Shown: positions 1-6,449 of the stretch, in pieces
How positions within the stretch are numbered: the stretch's first letter is position 1
Layout: every line of letters begins with the position of its first letter
Source of the DNA: RGIG2560 sp964418385
GTDB lineage: Bacteria > Patescibacteriota > Microgenomatia > UBA1400 > PJMF01
DNA length: 14,076 nucleotides
NCBI GenBank assembly: GCA_964418385.1
Contig: CAYQLH010000023.1
Location: 1 to 14,076 of the forward strand
Reading direction: 5' to 3'
Made by a program: the position numbers and the translations under genes
Notes under the pieces: generated by a model
Seen by the model: only the letters and a program-made list of their open reading frames with translations
Databases searched by the model: none
Told to the model about the DNA's origin: nothing

Positions 1-440
1 CCTTTGTTTGTTTTGCCGATATAGACTCGATAGTGTCGAGATAACAATTCGTTGCATACAATGTTTTCGAGTCTCCCTGCTGGGTTAACTTCTGTTTGAT
101 TTTCGCGCAAGCGCAAAAAACACAAGTCTGCCAGATAATGTTTTTCGCGTGTGCGTAGTACCGTTTTGCCTTTGATGTCAAAGCGATTGAGCTTGTTAAA
201 TAGTAAAGCGTTATTTAACTGGGCAATGTAATTTAAAGCTGTATCTGGTGCCACGCTTAAATGCTCGTTTTTCAAAAAATTACTAATGGAGTTGGCGGAA
301 ATAGTTTTGCCTAAATTTGTCAATAAAAGCTGATTGATTCGGCTTAGCGTTTGTGGATTTTTGACTTTATTTCGTTCAATTACGTCTTTCATGGCGATGG
401 TATTGTAAAGATCTTGGATGTAGAGGTTTTTTTCTTGCAT
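1..440 (-). pseudogene. DUF4143-domain protein, N-terminally truncated fragment (runs off window)
   Basis: Reading the minus strand from ATG at 440 gives an open frame of about 146 residues to the window edge. It begins MQEKNLYIQDLYNTIAMKDV and continues with segments such as NFLKNEHLSVAPDTALNYI, FDIKGKTVLRTREKHYLADL and GRLENIVCNELLSRHYRVYI. These are typical of the C-terminal DUF4143 part of the AAA+ ATPase family often labelled 'ATP-binding protein'. In that family a P-loop domain of roughly 200 residues precedes this part. Here an in-frame TAA lies three codons upstream of the ATG, and no P-loop coding is visible before the terminator at 549-572. The piece is therefore either a decayed remnant or a stand-alone DUF4143 protein. 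A clean extended -10 box 8 nt before the ATG argues that it may still be expressed. The family assignment is by eye. Confidence 0.65.
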
Positions 441-448
441 ATGTGAGT

Positions 449-457
449 ATTATAGCA
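449..457 (-). promoter_or_regulatory. Extended -10 promoter element for the DUF4143 fragment
   Basis: The minus strand reads TGCTATAAT, a TGn-TATAAT extended -10 box, with the -10 hexamer at 449-454. The ATG at 440 follows after 8 nt and has no Shine-Dalgarno sequence, so the transcript would be leaderless or nearly so. No good -35 is visible. Confidence 0.6.
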
Positions 458-548
458 CACAAGCGTTTGGGTGTGGGCGCAATTTGAAACAGTAGTTATG
501 ATTCGTTGAGCTGGGCGTCTATTTATTTGGTCAAGAGTGGATGCGGGC

Positions 549-580
549 AAAAAAGCCCTCTTTTACGAGGGCTTTGTTTT
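549..580 (-). terminator. Rho-independent terminator after the 103-aa gene
   Basis: The inverted repeat GCCCTC (555-560) / GAGGGC (567-572), extended by A/T pairs, is followed on the minus strand by a run of six U (549-554). It lies 25-50 nt past the stop of the 605-916 gene. On the plus strand it is followed by TTTGTTTT, so it may work in both directions. Confidence 0.85.
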
Positions 581-604
581 GTCAAAAAGCGACGCGCGAC
601 GGTT

Positions 605-916
605 TCAGACGTCCGCAATGATATCGGTGCGCTGATCGTCGAACAGCGCCTCGCTCCAGGCTTTGAGAAGCCGGAGAGCATTGAGGCGCATCTGACGTTC
701 GATGTCAGCCAGATCGTCACCGACAACGGGCAGTAAGCCGACGCCGAAATGATTGTATTTACTGATCATTTCGTCGGCAAACCGCCGTGTGGATTGCGGT
801 TCGTCATCTTCGTCTCTAAAGCTGTGCTCCGTGAGAGAGAGCGCCATACAACCGACGTCATCGGTGACCTCTCCCCAACTGAAGTCACTCAGTCGCTTCT
901 GATGACGATGTGCCAT
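605..916 (-). CDS. Hypothetical protein, 103 aa
   Basis: The product is not recognised. It is an acidic, soluble-looking protein of 103 residues with no membrane segment or signal peptide. The C-terminal half (about residues 65-100, DDLADIERQMRLNALRLLKAWSEAL) looks alpha-helical. Coding is supported by its surroundings: a perfect consensus promoter upstream (998-1026), an AAGGAGGA ribosome site (923-930) six bases before the ATG, and a strong terminator just past the stop. It is a single-gene transcription unit, divergent from the 93-aa gene at 1184. It seems to use more G/C-ending codons than the pilus genes, which may hint at a different origin. Overlapping plus-strand frames in this region have no such signals. 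Confidence 0.75.
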   Translation of the reverse strand: MAHRHQKRLSDFSWGEVTDDVGCMALSLTEHSFRDEDDEPQSTRRFADEMISKYNHFGVGLLPVVGDDLADIERQMRLNALRLLKAWSEALFDDQRTDIIADV

Positions 917-997
917 CTTGATTCCTCCTTCCGGCCAAAGTCTAGCGCTATGAGTCGCTAGCGACGGGCCTTGCTTTTTGACAAAGAACTGTTGTTT
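917..997 (-). promoter_or_regulatory. Structured 5' leader of the 103-aa gene
   Basis: The 81 nt between the -10 box and the ATG contain nested inverted repeats: GGCC (967-970) with GGCC (933-936) outside, and CTAGCG/CGCTAG (956-961 with 942-947) inside. The structure ends just before the AAGGAGGA site, so folding could influence access of ribosomes. A regulatory role is inference. Confidence 0.4.
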
Positions 998-1026
998 ATT
1001 ATATCATAAATAGCATTTTTTGTCAA
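998..1026 (-). promoter_or_regulatory. Perfect consensus promoter of the 103-aa gene
   Basis: On the minus strand TTGACA (1021-1026) and TATAAT (998-1003) are separated by exactly 17 bp, with TGA forming an extended -10. Both hexamers match the sigma-70-type consensus perfectly. Confidence 0.9.
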
Positions 1027-1044
1027 CATTTTGTGAACAAAATG
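1027..1044. promoter_or_regulatory. 18-bp palindrome, candidate operator
   Basis: CATTTTGT-GA-ACAAAATG is a perfect 8+2+8 inverted repeat. It abuts the -35 box of the leftward promoter (1021-1026) and lies upstream of the rightward promoter (1078-1105). Its place between two divergent promoters suits a dimeric regulator. A second imperfect dyad, CTAAAAAC/GTTTTTTAG, follows at 1046-1065. The regulator is not known. Confidence 0.5.
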
Positions 1045-1077
1045 GCTAAAAACACCGTTTTTTAGATTATTTATCGC

Positions 1078-1105
1078 TTGACAAATGATGAGTTTGTGTT
1101 ATAAT
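1078..1105 (+). promoter_or_regulatory. Consensus promoter of the 93-aa gene
   Basis: TTGACA (1078-1083), a 16-bp spacer, and TATAAT (1100-1105) with TGT in front as an extended -10. It lies 78 nt before the ATG at 1184 and is divergent from the 998-1026 promoter. Confidence 0.88.
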
Positions 1106-1183
1106 AGTGGCTTGTTGCTCTTAAAACTTTGTCTGCGGATGCTGCGTGCCTGGTCCCACGGGACAGTGAGGAGGTGAAAAGGC

Positions 1184-1465
1184 ATGATCCAGCTGGAAAC
1201 GCTCATTGGTGGTGAGCCTTCCTGGGACGAGTGTGAGTATCTCACTCAGTTGCGGGATGCTTTTGGTTTTGCGGCGATAGACTCTGGAACGCCAGAATAT
1301 CTGGCTGAAGCTAACAATTTGTTAGTTTATGAAGCTGAAGACTACGGTGTGAAGGGTTTGAAAAAAACTAAGCCAACAATGTCGGTAAAATATTTGGAAG
1401 CGATTCTAGAGAAAAACGCAATTATTGTGAACAGAGAACTCGATGAACGGACAAGAAATATTTGA
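1184..1465 (+). CDS. Hypothetical protein, 93 aa
   Basis: The product is not recognised. It is a 93-residue, soluble-looking protein with an acidic N-terminal half (MIQLETLIGGEPSWDECEYL) and a more basic central stretch (GVKGLKKTKPTMSVKYLEAI). No signal peptide, membrane segment or catalytic motif is visible. The start is fixed by a strong GAGGAGGTGA ribosome site 5-6 nt upstream. A consensus promoter lies 78 nt before the ATG, and a terminator begins about 20 nt after the stop, so it is a self-contained unit. A small hairpin (CTG-TCCC / GGGA-CAG, one bulged G, around 1150-1170) precedes the ribosome site. The layout matches the genes at 605-916 and 7481-8035, although the proteins do not resemble each other. 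Confidence 0.75.
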   Translation: MIQLETLIGGEPSWDECEYLTQLRDAFGFAAIDSGTPEYLAEANNLLVYEAEDYGVKGLKKTKPTMSVKYLEAILEKNAIIVNRELDERTRNI

Positions 1466-1486
1466 AAATATTTGAGAACAACTTTC

Positions 1487-1517
1487 CCCCTGCAGTTAAC
1501 GCTGACAGGGGATTTTT
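1487..1517 (+). terminator. Rho-independent terminator after the 93-aa gene
   Basis: CCCCTG (1487-1492) pairs with CAGGGG (1506-1511), followed by ATTTTT (1512-1517). Confidence 0.8.
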
Positions 1518-1561
1518 ATGCGTGAAAGCAGCAAACAGATTTCTTTTTTTGGTAAAAAATA

Positions 1562-1570
1562 TGATATAAT
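1562..1570 (+). promoter_or_regulatory. Extended -10 promoter element of the winged-helix gene
   Basis: TGATATAAT is a TGn-TATAAT extended -10. The ATG at 1578 follows after 7 nt, predicting a leaderless message. The -35 region is only a T-rich run. Confidence 0.65.
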
Positions 1571-1577
1571 AGTGCAC

Positions 1578-1877
1578 ATGGTGAATTTTACTGTCACAAA
1601 TGAACAAATTAGCGTAATGACGCTGGCAAAGCATGCGCACGCACGGGCGAAAAAGCGGATACGAGCGGATTTATTGCAAATTGATCGCGAAAAAAGAGCA
1701 ATTGAGATGGCGGTGATTCAAGGTGACAACACGATGCGGCGTTTGATGCGGGTAACGGGACTTAATCGGCAAAAACTGGGACGGCGACTGGTGCTTTTGG
1801 TGCAACAAGATCGTTTGCGGATGGTGTACAAGGGCCGTGGGACGTATTACGAAGTGCCAGCAAGCGTGATCGTGTGA
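1578..1877 (+). CDS. Small winged-helix DNA-binding protein, 99 aa
   Basis: A probable DNA-binding regulator. The C-terminal half reads like a winged helix: helix MRRLMRVTGL, recognition helix NRQKLGRRLVLLVQQDRL, then a wing hairpin RMVYKGRGTYYEV. This recalls the 'L..L...G.I...G.GRGTYY' ending common in winged-helix regulators. The N-terminal half is basic and helical (AKHAHARAKKRIRADLLQID). The ATG at 1578 was preferred over an upstream in-frame ATG at 1518, because the latter lies at the end of the preceding terminator and before the TATAAT box at 1565-1570, so it would not be in the transcript. A GTG at 1874 overlaps this gene's stop and opens a frame running into the assembly gap; it could be a second gene but cannot be judged. 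Targets are unknown; autoregulation or control of nearby genes is possible. Confidence 0.6.
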   Translation: MVNFTVTNEQISVMTLAKHAHARAKKRIRADLLQIDREKRAIEMAVIQGDNTMRRLMRVTGLNRQKLGRRLVLLVQQDRLRMVYKGRGTYYEVPASVIV

Positions 1878-1930
1878 GCGGGTGTGGTGACAGCAATTGC
1901 GAAAGCGTAAAAGACATTTTTGGGAGAGAC

Positions 1931-2030
1931 NNNNNNNNNNNNNNNNNNNNNNNNNNNNNNNNNNNNNNNNNNNNNNNNNNNNNNNNNNNNNNNNNNNNNN
2001 NNNNNNNNNNNNNNNNNNNNNNNNNNNNNN
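1931..2030. other. Assembly gap (100 Ns)
   Basis: A run of exactly 100 N, the conventional placeholder for a gap of unknown size. It interrupts the minus-strand gene starting at 2266. Flanking genes may not be as close as they appear. Confidence 1.
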
Positions 2031-2266
2031 GTGGCAAGGTGGACATCGGTGAGTACAAAAACGTACTCCCCCACTCTGCCGATGGTTGCAAGCTGATTTT
2101 GCAGGTCGCGGATATCGTCGATGGCAAGTTTTTCGGGAAAGTTGAGCAATTGCCACACTGGTTTTTGTTGGGTCTTCACGTTTTCGCGATAAAGCGGTTC
2201 GAGGTAATCTAGCCATGCTGGTGCCGAGGCGGCGGGATTTTGGGTGACGACTAAAAATGTGTGCAT
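2031..2266 (-). CDS. Probable DNA polymerase III delta-prime-like protein, N-terminal part (broken by gap)
   Basis: About 78 residues are visible before the assembly gap. The pattern resembles the N-terminus of clamp-loader delta-prime subunits (HolB-like): an opening MHTFLVVTQNP (compare MHAYLIxGxxP), then LAIDDIRDLQNQLATIGRVGEYVFVLTDVHLA. The latter matches the 'IgIdxIRxLqxxLxxxPxxgxykvviIdxAhxmt' segment. No P-loop lies in the visible part. In the cell such a protein would help load the sliding clamp, together with the delta subunit encoded at 11329. Left of the gap, one minus-strand frame continues to a TAA at 1847, but the gap length is unknown, so the reading frame and C-terminus cannot be settled. 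The call rests on pattern resemblance only. Confidence 0.5.
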
Positions 2267-2268
2267 AC

Positions 2269-2297
2269 TTGCTTTCTAATTTTGTTTATTATATAAT
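2269..2297 (+). promoter_or_regulatory. pilB promoter with overlapping divergent -10 boxes
   Basis: TTGCTT (2269-2274), 17 bp, TATAAT (2292-2297), then the pilB ATG after only 6 nt. ATTATATAAT (2288-2297) is palindromic, so the minus strand also reads TATAAT (2288-2293) towards the delta-prime-like gene. The two -10 boxes share bases, so the divergent promoters should compete for polymerase. Confidence 0.7.
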
Positions 2298-2303
2298 GAA
2301 AAA

Positions 2304-4046
2304 ATGTTAAAAGAGAACAAGAATATCTTGGATTACTTGCTGGAGAATGGGAAGATTGATCAGAGTCAATACTCGAATTTACAGATTGAACAGCTGCGTA
2401 ACAATAAACAGTCACTGGAAGATTTGGTGGTGGCCAGTGGTTTGGTAAGCGAGAGTGATTTAACGGCGGCGTTGTCGCAAATGTACAATATTCCGGTGGT
2501 GCGTTTGCGCGAAGTGGGCGCAGCGCCAGAAGCATTGGCAGCGATTGATTTGGAGCTGGCCAAGCGTTACATGATGTTCCCTTTTGCGGTGGACCAGGCA
2601 AGTAACACTTTGATGGTGGCAATGGTCAACCCGTTGGATATGGCGGCGATCCAGTTTGTGTCGCAAAAAACCGGCAAACGGGTAGTACCGCATTACGCCA
2701 ACAAAAGCGATTTGATGGCGATGATGGAGGATGCCTACAATAACAATTTGTCCGAAGAGGTGAACGAAGCTTTAGCGGAATCTGACAATGTGGTGAAAGC
2801 GGCGTCAGTGCAGGATTTTTCGGAGCTTTCTAGTGAAGGTATTATTCGTCAAGCGCCAATTGCCAAGATTGTGGAGCAAATTTTGGGTTTTGCGGTTGGT
2901 TCGGGAGCTTCGGATATACACATTGAACCGCAAGCTAACCGAATTCGCGTGCGTTACCGGATTGATGGTATTTTGATGGAGAAGTTGATTTTGCCGCGCA
3001 ACGTGCTTGATTCTTTGGTTTCGCGGATTAAGATTTTGTCGCGGTTGAAAATTGATGAAAAGCGGATTCCTCAGGATGGTCGTTTTGGTTTTAGTTCGGA
3101 TAAGGGCGACGTGGATTTGCGTGTTTCCACCTTGCCGACAGTTTTGGGTGAGAAAATTGTGATCCGGCTTTTGCGCAAGCAAGAGCGCATTCCGACTATG
3201 GAAGAGCTGGGTATGTCTGGTTTGGCACTGCAGAACTTTAATCAGGCGTTGAAAGTGCCACAGGGAATTATTTTGGTGACGGGGCCGACTGGTTCTGGTA
3301 AAACGACGACTCTCTACTCAGCTTTGCACATCGTCAATACGGTGGGTGTGAATTGTTTGACCGTTGAAGACCCGGTGGAGTATGAGATGGCGGGTATTAG
3401 TCAGGTGCAGGTGAACAACCAGGCTGGATTGACTTTTGCGGCGGCACTGCGGTCATTTTTGCGTCAGGATCCAGATATTATTATGGTCGGGGAAATTCGT
3501 GATCAGGAAACAGCTGGTTTGGCGGTACAGGCGTCACTGACTGGTCACAAGGTATTCTCTACTCTGCACACCAATTCAGCAGCAGGAGCATTGCCGCGTT
3601 TGACTGATATGGGCATTGAACCGTTTTTACTGTCGTCTTCAGTGACGTTGGTGATGGCACAGCGTGTCACGCGACGGCTCAATCAAGAGTTTGCGGAGAC
3701 TTATACCCCGGGCGCAGAAGAGATCCGTCAATTGCAAACAGTACTGGGGCGACATTTTGACGAGTGGTTACAAGCGCACAATATGACGGTAGATCAGCTC
3801 AAACTTAAGCGACCACGCACTGATTTGGCTGAGAAGGAGAGCGGTTTTAAGGGACGGATCGCGATTTTTGAGGTGATGTCGATTAGTCCAGAAATTCAAA
3901 GCCTGATTGTGCAAAATCGCCCGGCGGTGGAGCTGGAGAAGGTGGCTTTAGATCAGGGGATGCTGCTGATGAAGCAAGACGGTTTTATGAAAGTGTTGGA
4001 GGGCTTGACGACGATAGAAGAAGTCTTGCGGGTGGCTGAAACTTGA
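2304..4046 (+). CDS. pilB: Type IV pilus assembly ATPase PilB (GspE/PilB family)
   Basis: Cytoplasmic hexameric ATPase that powers pilus extension. Residues 1-150 are the MshEN/T2SSE N-terminal region (YLLENGKIDQSQ, LVSESDLTAALSQMYNIPVV). The ATPase core starts near residue 175. It shows Walker A GPTGSGKTTT (327-336), an Asp box TVEDPVEYE (353-361), Walker B DPDIIMVGEIRD (389-400) and a His box GHKVFSTLHT (414-423). Its 580 residues fit the family. The zinc-binding tetracysteine motif of many GspE/PilB proteins is absent: after QRVTRRL comes N, not C, and the following roughly 45-residue segment has no cysteine. The start sits 6 nt after the -10 box without a ribosome site. It is the first gene of a pilB-pilT-pilC-pilD series. 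Confidence 0.95.
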   Translation: MLKENKNILDYLLENGKIDQSQYSNLQIEQLRNNKQSLEDLVVASGLVSESDLTAALSQMYNIPVVRLREVGAAPEALAAIDLELAKRYMMFPFAVDQASNTLMVAMVNPLDMAAIQFVSQKTGKRVVPHYANKSDLMAMMEDAYNNNLSEEVNEALAESDNVVKAASVQDFSELSSEGIIRQAPIAKIVEQILGFAVGSGASDIHIEPQANRIRVRYRIDGILMEKLILPRNVLDSLVSRIKILSRLKIDEKRIPQDGRFGFSSDKGDVDLRVSTLPTVLGEKIVIRLLRKQERIPTMEELGMSGLALQNFNQALKVPQGIILVTGPTGSGKTTTLYSALHIVNTVGVNCLTVEDPVEYEMAGISQVQVNNQAGLTFAAALRSFLRQDPDIIMVGEIRDQETAGLAVQASLTGHKVFSTLHTNSAAGALPRLTDMGIEPFLLSSSVTLVMAQRVTRRLNQEFAETYTPGAEEIRQLQTVLGRHFDEWLQAHNMTVDQLKLKRPRTDLAEKESGFKGRIAIFEVMSISPEIQSLIVQNRPAVELEKVALDQGMLLMKQDGFMKVLEGLTTIEEVLRVAET

Positions 4047-4071
4047 CAAGGAGTAAGAAAGTTGTTAAACT
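4043..4071 (+). promoter_or_regulatory. pilT promoter overlapping the pilB stop codon
   Basis: TTGACA (4043-4048) contains part of the pilB TGA stop (4044-4046). A 17-bp spacer ends in TGT, followed by TAAACT (4066-4071), a 4-of-6 match to the -10. The pilT ATG is 11 nt later, without a nearby ribosome site. A private pilT promoter would allow retraction ATPase levels to differ from pilB. Confidence 0.55.
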
Positions 4072-4082
4072 GGGATTGATAT

Positions 4083-5138
4083 ATGAACATATACAATATT
4101 TTAGACATGTTGGTGGAGCAACACGGCTCTGATATTCATTTGATTTACGGTGTACCGCCAATTTTGCGGATAGATGGGGATTTAATTGCTGTTCCTGGCG
4201 TGCCCGCTTTGGGTGAGCAAGAATTGAATGTTTTGATTGATCCTTTAATGAACGAACAGCAAAAGCAGGCTTTTGCGGAAAAAGATGAGTGGGATTTTGC
4301 TTATCAGCACGAAAATAAAGGTCGTTTTCGGGTAAACGTTTATATGGCAAAGGGTAAAAAAGCCGCGGCGTTGCGTTTGATTCCGGCAAAGATTTTGACA
4401 ATTGAAGAGTTGAATTTACCGCCGATTTTCCACACTTTGGCAACCAAAAAACAGGGATTGGTGCTGGTGACAGGGCCAACGGGCGAAGGTAAATCTACTT
4501 CGTTAGCAGCGTTGATTGATCGCATAAATTCTTCGCGAAATGAACACATTTTGACTATTGAGGATCCGATCGAGTTTATTTACGAGCCCAAAATGAGTAT
4601 TATCTCCCAGCGTGAGCTCAACGAAGATACACAAAGCTGGGCGGTGGCTCTGAAGAGTGCTTTACGGCAGGATCCGAATGTAGTGCTCGTGGGCGAAATG
4701 CGTGATTACGATACTATGGCTTCGGCAATTACAGTGGCAGAAACTGGGCACTTGGTATTGGCGACATTGCACACCTCTTCGGCGGCGCAGACCATTGATC
4801 GGATTATTGATACTTTCCCGGGACACCAACAAGAGCAGATTCGCCAGCAGTTGGCAGCTTCGCTGGAGGCAGTGGTATCGCAGCGGTTACTAAAAAAGAT
4901 TGGTGGTGGTCGTGTGGCAGCCTTTGAAGTGATGTCTGTCAATAGTGGTATTCGCAATTTGATCCGGGAAGCGAAGACTTACCAAATAGATAACATTTTA
5001 CAGACGACAGCTGGCGAAGGTAATATGTTGATTGAAGCGTCACTTTTGGATTTGGTGCGGCGGCAGTTGATTTCGCGTGAGGATGCGCTCAAGACGGCTT
5101 TCCGTCCTGCTGAAATGGCGCGAATGTTGGGAGAGTAA
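4083..5138 (+). CDS. pilT: Type IV pilus retraction ATPase PilT
   Basis: Cytoplasmic hexameric ATPase that drives pilin disassembly and so pilus retraction and twitching. It has 351 residues, as usual for PilT. The N-terminal PAS-like region holds GSDIHLIYGVPPILRIDG (residues 15-32). Walker A is GPTGEGKSTS (131-140), with Glu in place of the common Ser. Then follow an Asp box TIEDPIEF, Walker B RQDPNVVLVGEMRD (195-208) and a His box TGHLVLATLHTSSA. The PilT-typical C-terminal GIRNLIREAKTYQI (compare AIRNLIREGK) separates it from PilB/GspE. It follows pilB by 36 nt and precedes pilC by 3 nt. Confidence 0.95.
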   Translation: MNIYNILDMLVEQHGSDIHLIYGVPPILRIDGDLIAVPGVPALGEQELNVLIDPLMNEQQKQAFAEKDEWDFAYQHENKGRFRVNVYMAKGKKAAALRLIPAKILTIEELNLPPIFHTLATKKQGLVLVTGPTGEGKSTSLAALIDRINSSRNEHILTIEDPIEFIYEPKMSIISQRELNEDTQSWAVALKSALRQDPNVVLVGEMRDYDTMASAITVAETGHLVLATLHTSSAAQTIDRIIDTFPGHQQEQIRQQLAASLEAVVSQRLLKKIGGGRVAAFEVMSVNSGIRNLIREAKTYQIDNILQTTAGEGNMLIEASLLDLVRRQLISREDALKTAFRPAEMARMLGE

Positions 5139-5141
5139 GAT

Positions 5142-6350
5142 ATGCCATTTTTTGACTATCGCGCGAAAACAAAGACAGGAAAAGTTCAAAGAGGCAAAGT
5201 AGAGGCGGCGTCTTTAACGAAGGCAGCGGAAACTTTGCAGCAAAAAGGGCTTTTTATCATCAGTATTGAACCAGTGGCCGAAGGTGGTGTCATGAAAGTG
5301 GGTGGTCACAAGGGCCAGATGAAGTTTAACGACGTCACGGTCTTTACTGAGCAGTTGGCAGCGATTGTAGAGTCGGGTTTGACGCTCACAACGGGCATTT
5401 CAATTCTAATCCAACAATCAACACCAGATGTACGGATTGTGTTGGAGCAAATTTTGCATGATTTGGAGTCGGGTAAAAGTTTCGCTCAAGCTTTGGAGAA
5501 GCACCCGAAATCTTTTGATAAGTCTTACGTATATTTGGTGCAGGCGGGTGAATCATCGGGGTCGCTAGACGTGGTGCTTTTGCGTTTGGCCGATACGATG
5601 AAAAACCAACATGAGTTCCGTAATAAAATTGGCGGTGCTTTGATTTATCCGGCGATTGTTTTGATCGTGATGATTGCGGTGGTAATCGTGATGATGACGA
5701 TGGTGTTACCGAAGTTGTTGGAAGTGTTTGAGGAATTTGGGGCGGAGTTGCCGCTGCCGACGAAGATTTTGATCTGGACTTCCAACTTCTTTTGCAATTA
5801 CTGGTGGTTGATGTTAGCAATTATTGTTTCCACGGTGGCGATTTTTGCGGTGTGGTATCGCAATGCAGATGCCAAGCGTTTGGTAGATAAATTTTTGTTC
5901 AAAGTGCCTATTTATGGCGAATTATCGCGAAAAGTTATGTTGACAAATTATACGCAAACTTTAGCGATGTTGGTGCGTTCTGGCGTGCCATTAGTGGAAA
6001 GCTTAAATTTGGCGGCCGAGTCAGTAAGCAGTATCGTTTTTCGTGATCATTTCACGGAAATTCAGGAAAAAGTGGAAAAAGGTGTCTCGTTTGGGACGGC
6101 AATTGAAGCTTATGATGATTTTCCGATGATCATGTCACAAATGGTAAAAGTGGGCGAGGAAACCGGTAAATTGGATGAAATTTTGGCGAAACTTTCAAAA
6201 TATTTCAATAATGAGGCGTCAGCAGCAATTGACGGTTTGATGGCAGCTTTTGAGCCAATTATCATGGTTGTTTTGGGTTTGGTAGTGGCTTTCTTGGTGA
6301 TTGCTATCATTTTGCCAATTTACAATTTGACGGATCAGATTTCAGTTTAA
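5142..6350 (+). CDS. pilC: Type IV pilus inner-membrane platform protein PilC
   Basis: Polytopic membrane protein of the GspF/PilC family, the platform on which PilB and PilT act. It has 402 residues. A short N-terminal region (MPFFDYRAKTKTGKVQRGKVEA) is followed by two T2SSF repeats: one around FTEQLAAIVESGLTLTTGISIL to VYLVQAGESSGSL, the second around TQTLAMLVRSGVPLVESLNL to VKVGEETGKLDEIL. Membrane segments lie near residues 167-190 (IYPAIVLIVMIAVVIVMMTM), 220-240 (WWLMLAIIVSTVAIFAVW) and 370-395 (IIMVVLGLVVAFLVIAIILP). The repeat and membrane layout is canonical. It begins 3 nt after the pilT stop with GGGAGAG as ribosome site, so it is probably cotranscribed with pilT. Confidence 0.94.
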   Translation: MPFFDYRAKTKTGKVQRGKVEAASLTKAAETLQQKGLFIISIEPVAEGGVMKVGGHKGQMKFNDVTVFTEQLAAIVESGLTLTTGISILIQQSTPDVRIVLEQILHDLESGKSFAQALEKHPKSFDKSYVYLVQAGESSGSLDVVLLRLADTMKNQHEFRNKIGGALIYPAIVLIVMIAVVIVMMTMVLPKLLEVFEEFGAELPLPTKILIWTSNFFCNYWWLMLAIIVSTVAIFAVWYRNADAKRLVDKFLFKVPIYGELSRKVMLTNYTQTLAMLVRSGVPLVESLNLAAESVSSIVFRDHFTEIQEKVEKGVSFGTAIEAYDDFPMIMSQMVKVGEETGKLDEILAKLSKYFNNEASAAIDGLMAAFEPIIMVVLGLVVAFLVIAIILPIYNLTDQISV

Positions 6351-6405
6351 ATGAGTTTATAAGCCCAAGACTGAAAGAAAAACGAATAAAATACAAAAAT
6401 AAACC

Positions 6406-6432
6406 AAAAATTGACCTCAATGGTCAATTTTT
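6406..6432 (+). terminator. Terminator/attenuator hairpin between pilC and pilD
   Basis: AAAAATTGACC (6406-6416) and GGTCAATTTTT (6422-6432) form a perfect 11-bp stem with the 5-nt loop TCAAT, ending in five U. It ends 5 nt before the pilD ribosome site, so pilD would be reached by readthrough unless there is an unseen promoter. Confidence 0.65.
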
Positions 6433-6449
6433 GAGCAAAAGGAGGAAAA

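Noticed and set aside
506..961. Plus-strand open frames (506-736, 749-961) opposite the 605-916 gene
   Set aside because: No ribosome site, and they lie antisense to a gene with perfect promoter, ribosome site and terminator.
978..1005. Plus-strand TTGACA followed by TATATC within the leader of the 605-916 gene
   Set aside because: The -10 is poor and no gene follows before the better promoter at 1078.
1762..1930. Minus-strand frames left of the assembly gap as the C-terminus of the delta-prime-like gene
   Set aside because: The gap length is unknown, three frames are open and two overlap the winged-helix gene extensively; no frame can be chosen from the sequence.
1874..1930. GTG-started frame overlapping the winged-helix stop (MSGCGDSNCES...)
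   Set aside because: The GTGA overlap is attractive, but there is no ribosome site and only 19 codons before the gap.
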